64,000 bases of DNA from Trinickia symbiotica (GTDB lineage Bacteria; Pseudomonadota; Gammaproteobacteria; Burkholderiales; Burkholderiaceae). Both the position numbers and the translations under genes were made by a program. The stretch covers positions 1 to 64,000 of the forward strand of contig NZ_PTIR01000017.1 of assembly GCF_002934455.1 (NCBI RefSeq). The letters are read 5' to 3'. The notes beneath the pieces were generated by a model. It ran no database searches. It was not told the origin of the DNA and saw only the letters and a program-made list of their open reading frames with translations. Positions 9,781 through 18,034 of the stretch are shown piece after piece; positions within the stretch are counted from its first letter, which is position 1; each line of letters starts with the position of its first letter.

Positions 9781-10020
9781 TGAAGAAGTAGTGCGCGATA
9801 TAGACCAGCCGCGACATTGCAGCGCCGTCCGCCTTCACCCACGTGGACGGATCGAGCTTGGGATTGCGGTAATGCTGATGATGGCCGTGAAAACGGGTTT
9901 GGCATAGATGAGCGCCGCGACCACGGCGTAGGTCGACACGACCTGCAGCGCGCATTGAAGTAGAAGATGACGGTGTTTCAGCCCGATCCGGATGACGTGA
10001 TAGTCTACTGATGTTCCTTC
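9765..10020 (-). pseudogene. Fatty-acid-desaturase-like remnant, frameshifted and truncated
   Basis: Read leftwards, one frame encodes [11 protein letters not shown] then a hydrophobic span ([19 protein letters not shown]) and IYAKPVF. At about 9886-9894 the sense moves to another frame with [16 protein letters not shown], a His-rich box typical of membrane di-iron desaturases or hydroxylases, then [12 protein letters not shown]. One missing base (C) restores a continuous [11 protein letters not shown]. No start codon is visible in the first frame, which overlaps the end of the AfsA-like gene. The 3' end joins the flavoprotein remnant. The two lesions make a functional product very unlikely. 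Confidence 0.65.
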
Positions 10021-10592
10021 AAACGGGCATGTACACGACGAAATTCGCGCTTCATCACAAAAATCGCGCTATGACGCAAGCGCGAAAGGATGGCCGGCGA
10101 TGAAAAGCTCCACTCGGCATCCATCGTTCCGAGCGATCGTCCGTCCTGCAGCCATTGACTTTTGCACGCGAGACCGTTGAGGCGCCGATGCCGGTAGGCC
10201 TTCTCGGTAATCGTCATTTGAACGGCCACGGGGCTCGTCAGCTCCGCGAAGTTCGTGAAGCGCACTTCGAGCCAATTCAATACGAAGCTGAGGTCGAACG
10301 AGACGTCATAGAAAAGATGCGAAATCGCGGTCCCGACTTGGCGCGTGCCTTCGATCAGCATGAGCCCGGGCACATGGTCGAGCGGGTGCTCGAAGAAAAA
10401 CGGATGACGGCTGTCGATGACGAGCGGTGCCAGGAAGCGGTCGAAGCCGTCGTCGGTTCGCGGCAAGGCCTCGATGTGCTCGACGAAGACATGTGCCAGT
10501 TCGGCTTTGTGCACGAGCTTGCGATGAATGTGCTTGCGGTTGTCTGCGTCGAATTCGCTTCCGAATTCGAGCGATCGCTCGAGACTGCTCAT
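10005..10592 (-). CDS. AfsA-type hotdog-domain protein
   Basis: A 195-residue protein resembling the A-factor-biosynthesis hotdog domain. Family hallmarks are [18 protein letters not shown] (about residues 24-41), [16 protein letters not shown] (about 62-77) and [11 protein letters not shown] (about 77-87), which correspond to the conserved His, Pro-Phe-Phe and Glu-xx-Arg-Gln pattern of AfsA. Streptomyces AfsA has two such domains and condenses a beta-ketoacyl group with dihydroxyacetone phosphate; this protein has only one. AGAGGAAA sits before the ATG at 10592. It lies between a flavin amine oxidase and a broken desaturase. The product is unknown. Confidence 0.7.
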   Translation of the reverse strand: MSSLERSLEFGSEFDADNRKHIHRKLVHKAELAHVFVEHIEALPRTDDGFDRFLAPLVIDSRHPFFFEHPLDHVPGLMLIEGTRQVGTAISHLFYDVSFDLSFVLNWLEVRFTNFAELTSPVAVQMTITEKAYRHRRLNGLACKSQWLQDGRSLGTMDAEWSFSSPAILSRLRHSAIFVMKREFRRVHARLKEHQ

Positions 10593-10649
10593 GGTGTTTC
10601 CTCTTACTTCGTCTGAGGATGGGGGCGAGAAGACGCCGACGTGTTCGTT

Positions 10650-12026
10650 CTAATGTGAGGCGATGTCTTCAATGGGGTGCTCGCCCGGCGACGTAGATCG
10701 ACGCTGACGGCGGGGACTTGCGTCGACGATCTGCGCGGCGGTTTCGCGGGCCGCGCGCAGGCACGCTTCGATGGATGCGCCCCGCACGTAATCTCCCGTG
10801 AGGTGAAGGCCTCCTATAGAGTGCGGTACCGCATCGATTGCTTCGAGCACGCGTTCGTGATGCGGCGCATAGGCGGTCAGCCCCGGGTCGAAAGTGCGGG
10901 CGACGAATGCGCGGCGTTCATTTCGCCTGACGCCGATGTGACGATTGAGAATGTTTTCAGCGGTATCGAGCAGTGCTTCGGCGGTTACCCGTTGCTCGAT
11001 CAGCGGCCGCGCCGCGCGGCCGCTGAAGGTATAGCGCACGATGTGACGATCGTCGATGCCGTAGGCGCCGGCGTTGCTGAGCGGTTGTTCGGGCCCGAAC
11101 GTCAATGCACGCACCGTCTCCGAGAAAATTTCCCGCTTGTACTCGGCGACGACTACCGCGACCGGAAAATAACGCACCTGATCGAGCAGCGCGGCGGTCT
11201 TCGGTAATGCGTCGCGAATTAGACACGCTGACACGCTGGCCGGCGTGGCGAGCACGACGGCGTCGTAGTGGCGCGTGCTCGTTTTGCCGTCGGAATCAGT
11301 CACGCACAAGCCCGCGATGCGACCGTTGCGGACGATCAATGCATCGACGCGCGAGGAGAGCCGCACCGGCATCGTTCGCGCGAAATCGCTCAGTAGCGCC
11401 GCCATGCCGCCGCGAAGCTGATCGTAGCTGTCGAGCCACATCCCGAGATTCGTGCCGATATTGCCCGCATAGACCTCGTCGGGCTCCGCGCCGTTCATTC
11501 GAACCCACATGGGGCGCAGCACCGCGTTGCGGAAATGTGGGCTGAACCGCGGGCCGAGCGGAGCATCGTCGAGGCGCCGCGCGAGCGAATTGAAAAACGC
11601 GGAGCCGAGGTATCGGTTTCGATCTCGGAGCAGGACGCGCGCGCACAGATGTGCGAACCGGAGAACGTCGGCCTTTGGGCAATCCCGAAAAAAATCGATG
11701 GTCGAGCGCCAGCGGCGCGAGCTGTCGAGTGTGACGATACGGCCTTCACGCACGCGCGAGGTGTTGATGCCGAACGGTTCGTAATCGCAATGGCCGAGAG
11801 ATGCGGCGAACGCCCGAAACACGGCGTACTTGTGCCCGATGTTCTTGCCGCCGAGATCGATGGTTCGATTCCCGAGCCTCGCCGATCCGACGCGGCCGCC
11901 CAGCGAGTCGTCTTGCTCGAGGATTTCGACGTCGAAATGGCGCAAGCGCAGAAAATGCGCGGCGGCGATGCCCGAAATGCCACCACCGACCACTGCGCAA
12001 CGTGGGTGCCGCTCGATCTCTGTCAT
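10650..12026 (-). CDS. FAD-dependent amine oxidase / protoporphyrinogen oxidase-like
   Basis: A 458-residue flavoenzyme with an N-terminal Rossmann fold, CAVVGGGISGIAAAHFL (about residues 10-26), followed by LEQDDSLGGRVGS, the GG-R motif of the amine oxidase / phytoene desaturase / PPO superfamily. The C-terminal FAD motif is GGLHLTGDYVRGASIEAC (about 414-431). The middle, with DSYDQLRGGMAALLSDFA, resembles PPO-type substrate domains. It is the first gene of a leftward set with the AfsA-like gene 57 bases downstream, and has AAGGAG about 8 bases before its ATG. Its substrate cannot be deduced. Haem synthesis is unlikely given the neighbours. Confidence 0.8.
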   Translation of the reverse strand: MTEIERHPRCAVVGGGISGIAAAHFLRLRHFDVEILEQDDSLGGRVGSARLGNRTIDLGGKNIGHKYAVFRAFAASLGHCDYEPFGINTSRVREGRIVTLDSSRRWRSTIDFFRDCPKADVLRFAHLCARVLLRDRNRYLGSAFFNSLARRLDDAPLGPRFSPHFRNAVLRPMWVRMNGAEPDEVYAGNIGTNLGMWLDSYDQLRGGMAALLSDFARTMPVRLSSRVDALIVRNGRIAGLCVTDSDGKTSTRHYDAVVLATPASVSACLIRDALPKTAALLDQVRYFPVAVVVAEYKREIFSETVRALTFGPEQPLSNAGAYGIDDRHIVRYTFSGRAARPLIEQRVTAEALLDTAENILNRHIGVRRNERRAFVARTFDPGLTAYAPHHERVLEAIDAVPHSIGGLHLTGDYVRGASIEACLRAARETAAQIVDASPRRQRRSTSPGEHPIEDIASH

Positions 12027-12250
12027 GGCTGGCGCTCCTTGCGCACCTCGACCCGTCGATCGAGCCGTGCTCTGTGCGTTGATTGTTCATACGATAGGTC
12101 GCCCCAAACCGCTTTAAAACCTGTCGCTTTTGCTAGGCAATTCCCAAATAGTGGCGAAACCGTCTCGGAGCGAGCCTGGCTTGCCTTCGCCGAACGAAAC
12201 GCTCAAGCTGATTGGAATCCGACTTCCTCCTCCGTTGCCTGGATGTGCCG

Positions 12251-13240
12251 ATGTCGATCCCGCCACGCTGCGTGACTGTTCTTTCGAGCAAGCGGTTGCT
12301 TGCCGTGGGGCTGCTATGGTGTGCCGCGTTGAGCGCCGCGCAGCCGGCCTCGTCCATCGGCTCATCCGCGGCTCGCGCGCAGCCGTTGAGCGTGACTGAA
12401 ATTGCGCCGGGCCTCTTCGCCCATCGCGGCCACGACGACGTTGCGACGCGTCAGAACGGCGGCGACATTGCCAACATCGGCTTCGTGATCGGTGCGCGAT
12501 GCGTCGCGGTGATCGATACGGGCGGCACGCTCGCCGAGGGGCGCGCCTTGCGTGCCGCGATTCGTGCCGTTACGCCGTTGCCGATTTGCTATGTGATCAA
12601 TACCCATATGCATCCGGATCACATCTTCGGCAACGCGGCGTTCGTCGACGATCATCCGCAATTCGTCGGCAGCGCCAAACTGCCTGAAGCGGAGCTTTCT
12701 CATTCGGAAAGTTACCTGCGCGTGCTGACGAGAGAGCTCGGCGACGTCGCCGCCGGCAGCCGCGTCATTCCTCCGACGTTGCTCGTTCACGGCACGCTCG
12801 ACCTGGACCTCGGTTCACGCGTGTTGACGTTGCGCACCTGGAAAACGGCACATACGAACAACGACCTGACGGTCTACGATGTAAACACGGGTACCTTGTG
12901 GCTTGCCGACCTCCTGTTCGCCGGCTGCCTCCCGGTCATCGACGGCAGCGTACTCGGCTGGATCGACGACCTCGCGACGATCCGGGCGCTGCCGGGCGTG
13001 CGGCGCGCGGTGCCGGGGCACGGCCCGCTTCGCGTGCCGTGGCCGAGGACGCTCGATAAAGAGAATGCCTACCTGACTCGACTGGCGCATGATGTACGTG
13101 CGGCTATTCGCGCGGGGAAAACGATGCAGCAGGCGGTGGACACGATCGGTCTCGACGAACGCAGCCGATGGCGGCTCTTCGACGTCTACCAGCGCCGTAA
13201 CGTGACGGCGGCCTATGCTGAGCTCGAGTGGGAGCCGTAG
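12251..13240 (+). CDS. Quinoprotein relay system zinc metallohydrolase (MBL fold)
   Basis: A metallo-beta-lactamase-fold protein of the group that accompanies PQQ-dependent dehydrogenases. From the ATG at 12251 it has 329 residues. The N-terminus, with SSKRLLAVGLLWCAALSAAQ, looks like a signal peptide, so it is probably periplasmic. The zinc motif is intact: NTHMHPDHIFGNAAF (about residues 117-131), then WKTAHTNNDLTV, VNTGTLWLADLLF and VPGHGP. A start at 12212 is possible but would put 13 residues before the signal peptide. It heads a rightward trio with the SoxYZ-like carrier and a second MBL protein. Confidence 0.82.
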   Translation: MSIPPRCVTVLSSKRLLAVGLLWCAALSAAQPASSIGSSAARAQPLSVTEIAPGLFAHRGHDDVATRQNGGDIANIGFVIGARCVAVIDTGGTLAEGRALRAAIRAVTPLPICYVINTHMHPDHIFGNAAFVDDHPQFVGSAKLPEAELSHSESYLRVLTRELGDVAAGSRVIPPTLLVHGTLDLDLGSRVLTLRTWKTAHTNNDLTVYDVNTGTLWLADLLFAGCLPVIDGSVLGWIDDLATIRALPGVRRAVPGHGPLRVPWPRTLDKENAYLTRLAHDVRAAIRAGKTMQQAVDTIGLDERSRWRLFDVYQRRNVTAAYAELEWEP

Positions 13241-13284
13241 CGCCGGACGATGCGCGCGGATGTCACTCGATGGAGGGAAGGGTC

Positions 13285-14178
13285 ATGAACGACCTCAATC
13301 CGATGAAATTCCAGACGATTCGTATGGCGACATGGGTCGCTATCGCGCTCGTCGGCGTGCTCACCGGGGCGAACCTGGCCCGAGCGGCGATGGCTTCCCC
13401 GGACGACGATCCGAACAAGGTCGAGCGCTGGACCGATTTCCGCGCCGGACTCTTCCAGAACCGACCGATCGAAGCGCACGGCGACGCAGTGATCAAGCTG
13501 GATGCGCCCGCTCGAGCGGCCGATGCGGCCATCGTTCCTATTTCCATTACCGCGCAGTTCCCGCAAACGCCGACGCACTACATCCGCAAGATTTATCTCT
13601 TCATCGACCAGAATCCCGAGCCGTACGCCGGCTGGTTCGAGTTCACGCCCGACTCGGGGCGCGCGAGCATCGAAACGCGCGTTCGGGTCGAGGACTACAC
13701 GTTCATGCGCGTCATCGCGGAAACGAACGACGGCCGCCTCTACAGCGCGGTGCGTTTCATCAAGGCGTCGGGCGGCTGCTCCGCGCCGGCCGGCAAAGAC
13801 GACGAAGCGGCTGCCGCCAACGCGGGCAAGATGCGCCTTGCCACCGTAGGCCAAGCGCAGTCGGGCGGACCGCAGCTCGCGCAATTGATGATCAGCCATC
13901 CGAACCGCACCGGCATGGCGATGAACCAGATCACGCGGAGGTATGCGTCGGCGTACTTCGTTCGCAAGGTCGAGGTGACCTACGCTGGCAAGCCGGTAAT
14001 GACGGCGAACGTCAACTTCACTATCAGCGAGAATCCGAACTTCCGGTTCTTCTTCATGCCGCGCGGCAGCGGCGAGCTCAAGGCGACCGTGGAGGATTCG
14101 CAGAACCACCTCTTCGAAAGTGCGATCAGCGTTCCCGGGCAAGGGGCGACGATATCGCAGGCGCCCGCGCCGAAGTGA
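13285..14178 (+). CDS. Quinoprotein dehydrogenase-associated SoxYZ-like carrier
   Basis: A 297-residue fused SoxY/SoxZ-like protein. It has a signal peptide (MATWVAIALVGVLTGANLARA). The SoxY-like half has an Ig-type fold and ends at GGCSAPAG (about residues 170-177), the counterpart of the GGCGG swinging-arm cysteine. The SoxZ-like half follows, with MISHPNRTGMAM and RKVEVTYAGKPVM. In the known family the cysteine carries a substrate between periplasmic enzymes of a PQQ relay system. The start is set by GGAGGGAAGG just upstream of 13285. It lies between two MBL-fold genes, ending 9 bases before the second. Confidence 0.85.
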   Translation: MNDLNPMKFQTIRMATWVAIALVGVLTGANLARAAMASPDDDPNKVERWTDFRAGLFQNRPIEAHGDAVIKLDAPARAADAAIVPISITAQFPQTPTHYIRKIYLFIDQNPEPYAGWFEFTPDSGRASIETRVRVEDYTFMRVIAETNDGRLYSAVRFIKASGGCSAPAGKDDEAAAANAGKMRLATVGQAQSGGPQLAQLMISHPNRTGMAMNQITRRYASAYFVRKVEVTYAGKPVMTANVNFTISENPNFRFFFMPRGSGELKATVEDSQNHLFESAISVPGQGATISQAPAPK

Positions 14179-14187
14179 TCGGCGAGC

Positions 14188-15294
14188 ATGGACGAAGGCC
14201 CGCAAACGCGCCTGGCTCGATCTCGATCCGCGCTTGGCAAGTATGGCGCGAGGGCCTCGCTCGGGGGCGCGTGCGCGACGCGATCGTTGCTTGCCTTGCT
14301 TGCGGCGTTTTTGCTGCTCGCACCCCGTCTCGGGGCGGCTCAGGCGCCGATCGCGACTGACCGCGTTGCATCCGCCACGGCGCAGGCAACCCGAAATGCG
14401 GCGGGCATTGCCACGTTACCCGCGGTAGCGACGGAGCAGGACATTCCGCATCCGCTGCAAGTCGCGCCCGGCGTCTACGTCATGCTCGGCAATGGCGATG
14501 CCGTTGCGCCGTGCAATCATGGCATCGTCGCCAACAGCGGGTTTCTCGTTGGAACGAGCGGCGTCGTCGTCGTGGACACAGGCTCGTCCTATCGCTATGG
14601 TCGCGCGATGATCGAGACGATTCATCGCGTGACGCCTCTGCCGATCGAGCTTGTCATCCTCACGCACCAGGCGCCCGAGTTCGTCTTTGGCGCATCGGCG
14701 TTCCGGGACGCGGGGATACCGATTCTCGCGCATCGGCGCACGGCTGAATTGATCCGTGAGCGCTGCTCGATCTGCCTCGCGAACCTGCGTCGCACGCTGG
14801 GCGAGGAAGAGATGAGCGGCTCGCGCGTGACCGTGCCGGATCGCACGGTCGACGGCACAACGCGTATCGAAGCCGGTGGCCGTGCGATCGAACTGCTTAA
14901 CTTCGGTGTTGCCGCGACGCCCGGCGATCTTGCCGTGCGCGACGAGCGGACGGGTGTGTTGTTCGCGGGCGCGCTCGTCAGCATCGGACGCATTCCCGAG
15001 CTTCGCAATGAGTCGATCCACGGCTGGATCGCGGCGCTCGACCGACTCGGTGGGCTCGAAATCACGAAGGTCGTGCCGGGGTTCGGTCCAGTCGTCGGAC
15101 TGGAGCGCATCGGTGCGACGGGCGACTATTTGCGCGCGCTAGATGCGTCGGTACGCCGCGCGTACGCGTCGGGCAGGGGACTCGTCAGTGCGAGAGAGCA
15201 TGCCGAGACCCCGGATTTCCGCACGTGGAAGCTGTATTCGACAGTGCATCCGCAAAACGTGCAGCGGGTATATCTTGAGTTGGAACGTCAATAG
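14188..15294 (+). CDS. MBL-fold quinoprotein relay protein with degenerate metal motif
   Basis: A 368-residue relative of the relay-system metallohydrolases. It has a hydrophobic export segment (LLALLAAFLLLAPRLGAAQA, about residues 33-52). The MBL scaffold is clear: NSGFLVGTSGVVVVDTGSS (about 112-130), TPLPIELVILTHQAPEFVFG, and VVPGFGPVVG near 294. The HxHxDH zinc motif seen in the first gene of the trio is replaced by THQAPEFVF, leaving one His, and the later GHG is GFG. It may be a non-catalytic partner or use few metal ligands. It is the last gene of the trio; downstream lies a convergent leftward unit. Confidence 0.78.
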   Translation: MDEGPQTRLARSRSALGKYGARASLGGACATRSLLALLAAFLLLAPRLGAAQAPIATDRVASATAQATRNAAGIATLPAVATEQDIPHPLQVAPGVYVMLGNGDAVAPCNHGIVANSGFLVGTSGVVVVDTGSSYRYGRAMIETIHRVTPLPIELVILTHQAPEFVFGASAFRDAGIPILAHRRTAELIRERCSICLANLRRTLGEEEMSGSRVTVPDRTVDGTTRIEAGGRAIELLNFGVAATPGDLAVRDERTGVLFAGALVSIGRIPELRNESIHGWIAALDRLGGLEITKVVPGFGPVVGLERIGATGDYLRALDASVRRAYASGRGLVSAREHAETPDFRTWKLYSTVHPQNVQRVYLELERQ

Positions 15295-15410
15295 AAGCGG
15301 CGGTAGTGACGTATGCGCCAGCGTCATGCGAACGAACGCCAACCTCCTTGCGAGTTCGTTCGCGTAGTCAGCAAGTCAACGGTTCATACGATAGGACGGC
15401 CGTTGAGCCA

Positions 15411-16042
15411 CTACCTTCGGAAGACGAAGCAATGTCCGAGGTGATGGCGTTGCTTCCCAAGGGTGGTTTCGCGGTAAGAGACCACCTTGAGCGTTGAATA
15501 GGCCTCCTCAATGCATCGTCTCGTCCGATAAAACATTTCGTTCCCTAACGTGCCTCTCGCACTCTTTTGACCACGCGCGAAGGGGTCATTCTCGGAGTAG
15601 CACACGAGCAATAATCTTCCCAAAGGACTCAACTTAGCGCGGAATTGACTTGCATAGTCCACTATCGACGCAGGCGGGAGGTGGTGAAGAAAGCTGTAAT
15701 CAAGTATCAAATCGAACTTGAACTCATCGTCAATGTGATCGGATAATCGCGTCACGTCGCCTTCGATGAATTTTACCCTCGATAGGTATTCCGTACTTCT
15801 CGCACGAGCGATACTCAATGCTCGCGACGAGAAGTCACCCCAATTACATCAAATCCGCGAGATGCCAGATACCGCGAGTAATTTCCAGTGCCGCACGCCA
15901 CGTCTAAGGCGCGCCCGCATTGAGGACAGTCTGCATCGCTCAGGAGGTCCAGCAGTTCTTGCGGGGGCGTACCTATTTCCCATGGAATGTCCTCGACGGG
16001 AAGTGCATATCCAGATTCCCAGTGTGTGACGGTGCCACTCAT
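15411..16042 (-). pseudogene. Class I SAM-dependent methyltransferase, frameshifted
   Basis: The ATG at 16042 starts a frame with RALDVACGTGNYSRYLASRGF, the SAM-binding motif I region, continuing to DVIGV at about 15840. There the sense moves to a second frame reading FSSRALSIARARS, KFIEGDVTRL, FDLILDYSFLHHLPP and ending KQRHHLGHCFVFRR at 15411. One missing base in the C4 run at 15838-15841 restores a continuous protein of about 210 residues; total length is 3n+2, as expected. The ATG overlaps the HD gene stop (ATGA), so it was translationally coupled. A sequencing error cannot be excluded. Confidence 0.75.
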
Positions 16043-16656
16043 ATCTTTCGATCCTCCGGGAAGGTAGTAGCTGGTCCTTCGGATGCGAGCTTCCGCGTCG
16101 TTTCCTGCACCACCTGGTTCCGCAATTCGTCGAGAAAAGTATCAAAAAATGTATGTTGATCGAGAAGATGCATGAGCCCCTTCTCAATGTCTAGCCACGT
16201 TGCGAGAGAAGCCTCATTATGCTGAATTTGTGCCTCCAACTTATCTAGAGCATTGGCCACCTTTGATTCGAGAGTGTTTTTTGACTCGAATTCTCTCCAA
16301 AGTGAGAGGATCTCAATGCCGTTGACATCGGGTAGCATTTCAGCAATTGCGGATATCGCCGCTTGTTCTTCATCTCTCTTTGTGGTACGGCTTTCTGCGC
16401 TACGCATAAGTTCGAATGCCGGAATGTCTCCTGCGATAGCTTCCACGAGGTCATGAATAATGACGATCTTGAGCAAGCGCTCAACATCGACCTGCTCGTC
16501 AAGGTGCGGAGCGACGAGGAGCGCCATCAACGATACACGCCACGTATGCTCGGCAACACTCTCTGCGCGCCCATCTGACAACCAGCTATGTCGTAACGTC
16601 CGTTTCAGTTGCTCGGCTAATCGGATCACCGATAATATTTGCTTAACTGCTTGCAT
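16039..16656 (-). CDS. HD-domain phosphohydrolase, YfbR-like
   Basis: A 205-residue HD-superfamily protein. Metal ligands are visible as SVAEHTWRVSLMALL (His about residue 37) and IVIIHDLVEAIAGDIPAF (HD about 68-69), with an Asp further on in ANALDKLEAQIQ (about 138). The pattern matches the YfbR / HD_3 group, which dephosphorylates deoxynucleoside monophosphates or related phosphates. AAGGAG lies 9 bases before the ATG. It is the middle gene of a leftward trio of lower GC than its surroundings, following a MazG-like fusion and overlapping a methyltransferase, which suggests nucleotide processing. Confidence 0.8.
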   Translation of the reverse strand: MQAVKQILSVIRLAEQLKRTLRHSWLSDGRAESVAEHTWRVSLMALLVAPHLDEQVDVERLLKIVIIHDLVEAIAGDIPAFELMRSAESRTTKRDEEQAAISAIAEMLPDVNGIEILSLWREFESKNTLESKVANALDKLEAQIQHNEASLATWLDIEKGLMHLLDQHTFFDTFLDELRNQVVQETTRKLASEGPATTFPEDRKI

Positions 16657-16753
16657 CTCTATTGCTCCTTCTCATAGTCTGGGATTTCCAAACGAAGGGG
16701 CGCCGGTCGATGTCGAAGTATGTGCACGCCAGTGCCCCTCTATAGATGTGGGC

Positions 16754-18034
16754 TCAGTTTTGACGACTGCCGGAGGGACTGTCTACCTGTTTGGGAGGAT
16801 TGGTAGAAGAGGACAGTTCATCCATTTGCCACCACCGCACCGGGGCAGCGTATTTGTCAAGAGGCTTGATGTATTTGAGCGCTTCGACAGGTTGCTCCAC
16901 GAGAGCGGTCGAGTAGCCCAAGGTATGCCTGTCGAACGCATGTCGAATCGCGATCTTTATCGAATCTCGATTTGAGTTTCCACGATGGATGCCGTGCAGA
17001 TAAAAAGAGAATTCGGGTTGCATAAAGATAAAGGCCGCGTCGGCCATCTGAGAATAACGGGGATGCTTAGGATCGTAGAACGGCGCAAAGGTGGAGATGA
17101 AGAATGTTAGGTTTGCGAAACTGAACCGCCAATCGGGGGAAAGCAAATCACCTTCCATACAGTTGATGCGACCAGCCGCTTTGTCGATTTCGCCGAGAAC
17201 TGTCAGCACGGTCAGTAGAGTGCGCGACAGTGATCGCACATCATTGATTTGACTAGGCTCGTTGAGCTCTATTACGTAACCATCGAGTCCCTCGTACGGG
17301 GCGACTCTACAGAACCTCGCCAACACATTCGAAATGGCAAAAGCATTTTGATGGATTGATTTTGAGTTGTCATAGTCTGGGGCGCCCCAGACGCGAGCCC
17401 TCTCTGAAAATGGGCACGGCGTGACTCTGATGACTTGTCGAAATCGAATCAACGATGTTGCGGTCGAGGGGTCCCAGCACACGCTGAACCTGTTGCAATC
17501 TCGTCGAGCGCTAGCTTCCAGCGCGTCGCGGACCGCGCGGAATAGGTCATGGCCGATCAGGGTAGTAACATGAAGCAACGTAGCGTGAATACGGGTGACT
17601 TCAGCTTCCACGTTAGAGACGGTCTCAGTTTTCTTGATCGGTTTATCTCCTTCTAGATGGTTTATTAGGCGCGCCAAATGGCCTGCGCGGTCGATCAGTC
17701 GGGATAGCGTGATGCGAAGTGTTGCAGGGCATGCATGCGACAGGGCGGCCTCGCTTACATCAAAATCTAGATGCCGGTAGCTGCGGGCTAGATTTGCGCA
17801 ATATTGATCAGCGATGCAAGTAGCTATTATAAAGACATCCGCCAATTCCATGTTTAGGGAATTGAGGTCAAGATCGTCGTTGGTCAGAATCTCGCCGATC
17901 TCTCCTAGCTCTTCGAGCAGTCGGGCAACGGCTGATAATGGGCGCCAATAGCCGCCCAATGTCAAGACCGTATCTCTTACCTCAAACTGGAGGTTTTCCA
18001 TTTCGGCAGAAATGGATGTGACGTCCATGTTCAT
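16754..18034 (-). CDS. MazG-like N-terminal domain fused to an unrecognised C-terminal domain
   Basis: A 426-residue protein. Residues about 33-80 carry the acidic pattern of all-alpha NTP pyrophosphohydrolases: LLEELGEIGEIL followed by NMELADVFIIATCIA, the EExxE...ExxD metal-binding arrangement of MazG/dUTPase-like enzymes. The rest, about 180-400, is not recognised with confidence; it contains TPCPFSERARVWG, MEGDLLSPDWRFSFANLTFF and FAPFYDPKHPRYSQMADAAF. This arrangement is weakly reminiscent of YqcI/YcgG haem-dependent N-hydroxylase-like proteins, a guess only. The second in-frame ATG (18034) is chosen because GAGGA at 18041-18045 is correctly spaced for it and too close to the first (18040). 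GC is well below the backbone. Confidence 0.6.
   Translation of the reverse strand: MNMDVTSISAEMENLQFEVRDTVLTLGGYWRPLSAVARLLEELGEIGEILTNDDLDLNSLNMELADVFIIATCIADQYCANLARSYRHLDFDVSEAALSHACPATLRITLSRLIDRAGHLARLINHLEGDKPIKKTETVSNVEAEVTRIHATLLHVTTLIGHDLFRAVRDALEASARRDCNRFSVCWDPSTATSLIRFRQVIRVTPCPFSERARVWGAPDYDNSKSIHQNAFAISNVLARFCRVAPYEGLDGYVIELNEPSQINDVRSLSRTLLTVLTVLGEIDKAAGRINCMEGDLLSPDWRFSFANLTFFISTFAPFYDPKHPRYSQMADAAFIFMQPEFSFYLHGIHRGNSNRDSIKIAIRHAFDRHTLGYSTALVEQPVEALKYIKPLDKYAAPVRWWQMDELSSSTNPPKQVDSPSGSRQN

Noticed and set aside
12085-15395. A 14-bp direct repeat (GTTCATACGATAGG) at 12085-12098 and 15382-15395 bracketing the quinoprotein relay trio
   Set aside because: Several exact 14-mers repeated by chance are expected in 64 kb, flanking bases do not match, and no integrase or inverted ends accompany it. 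It is insufficient for an insertion or att site.
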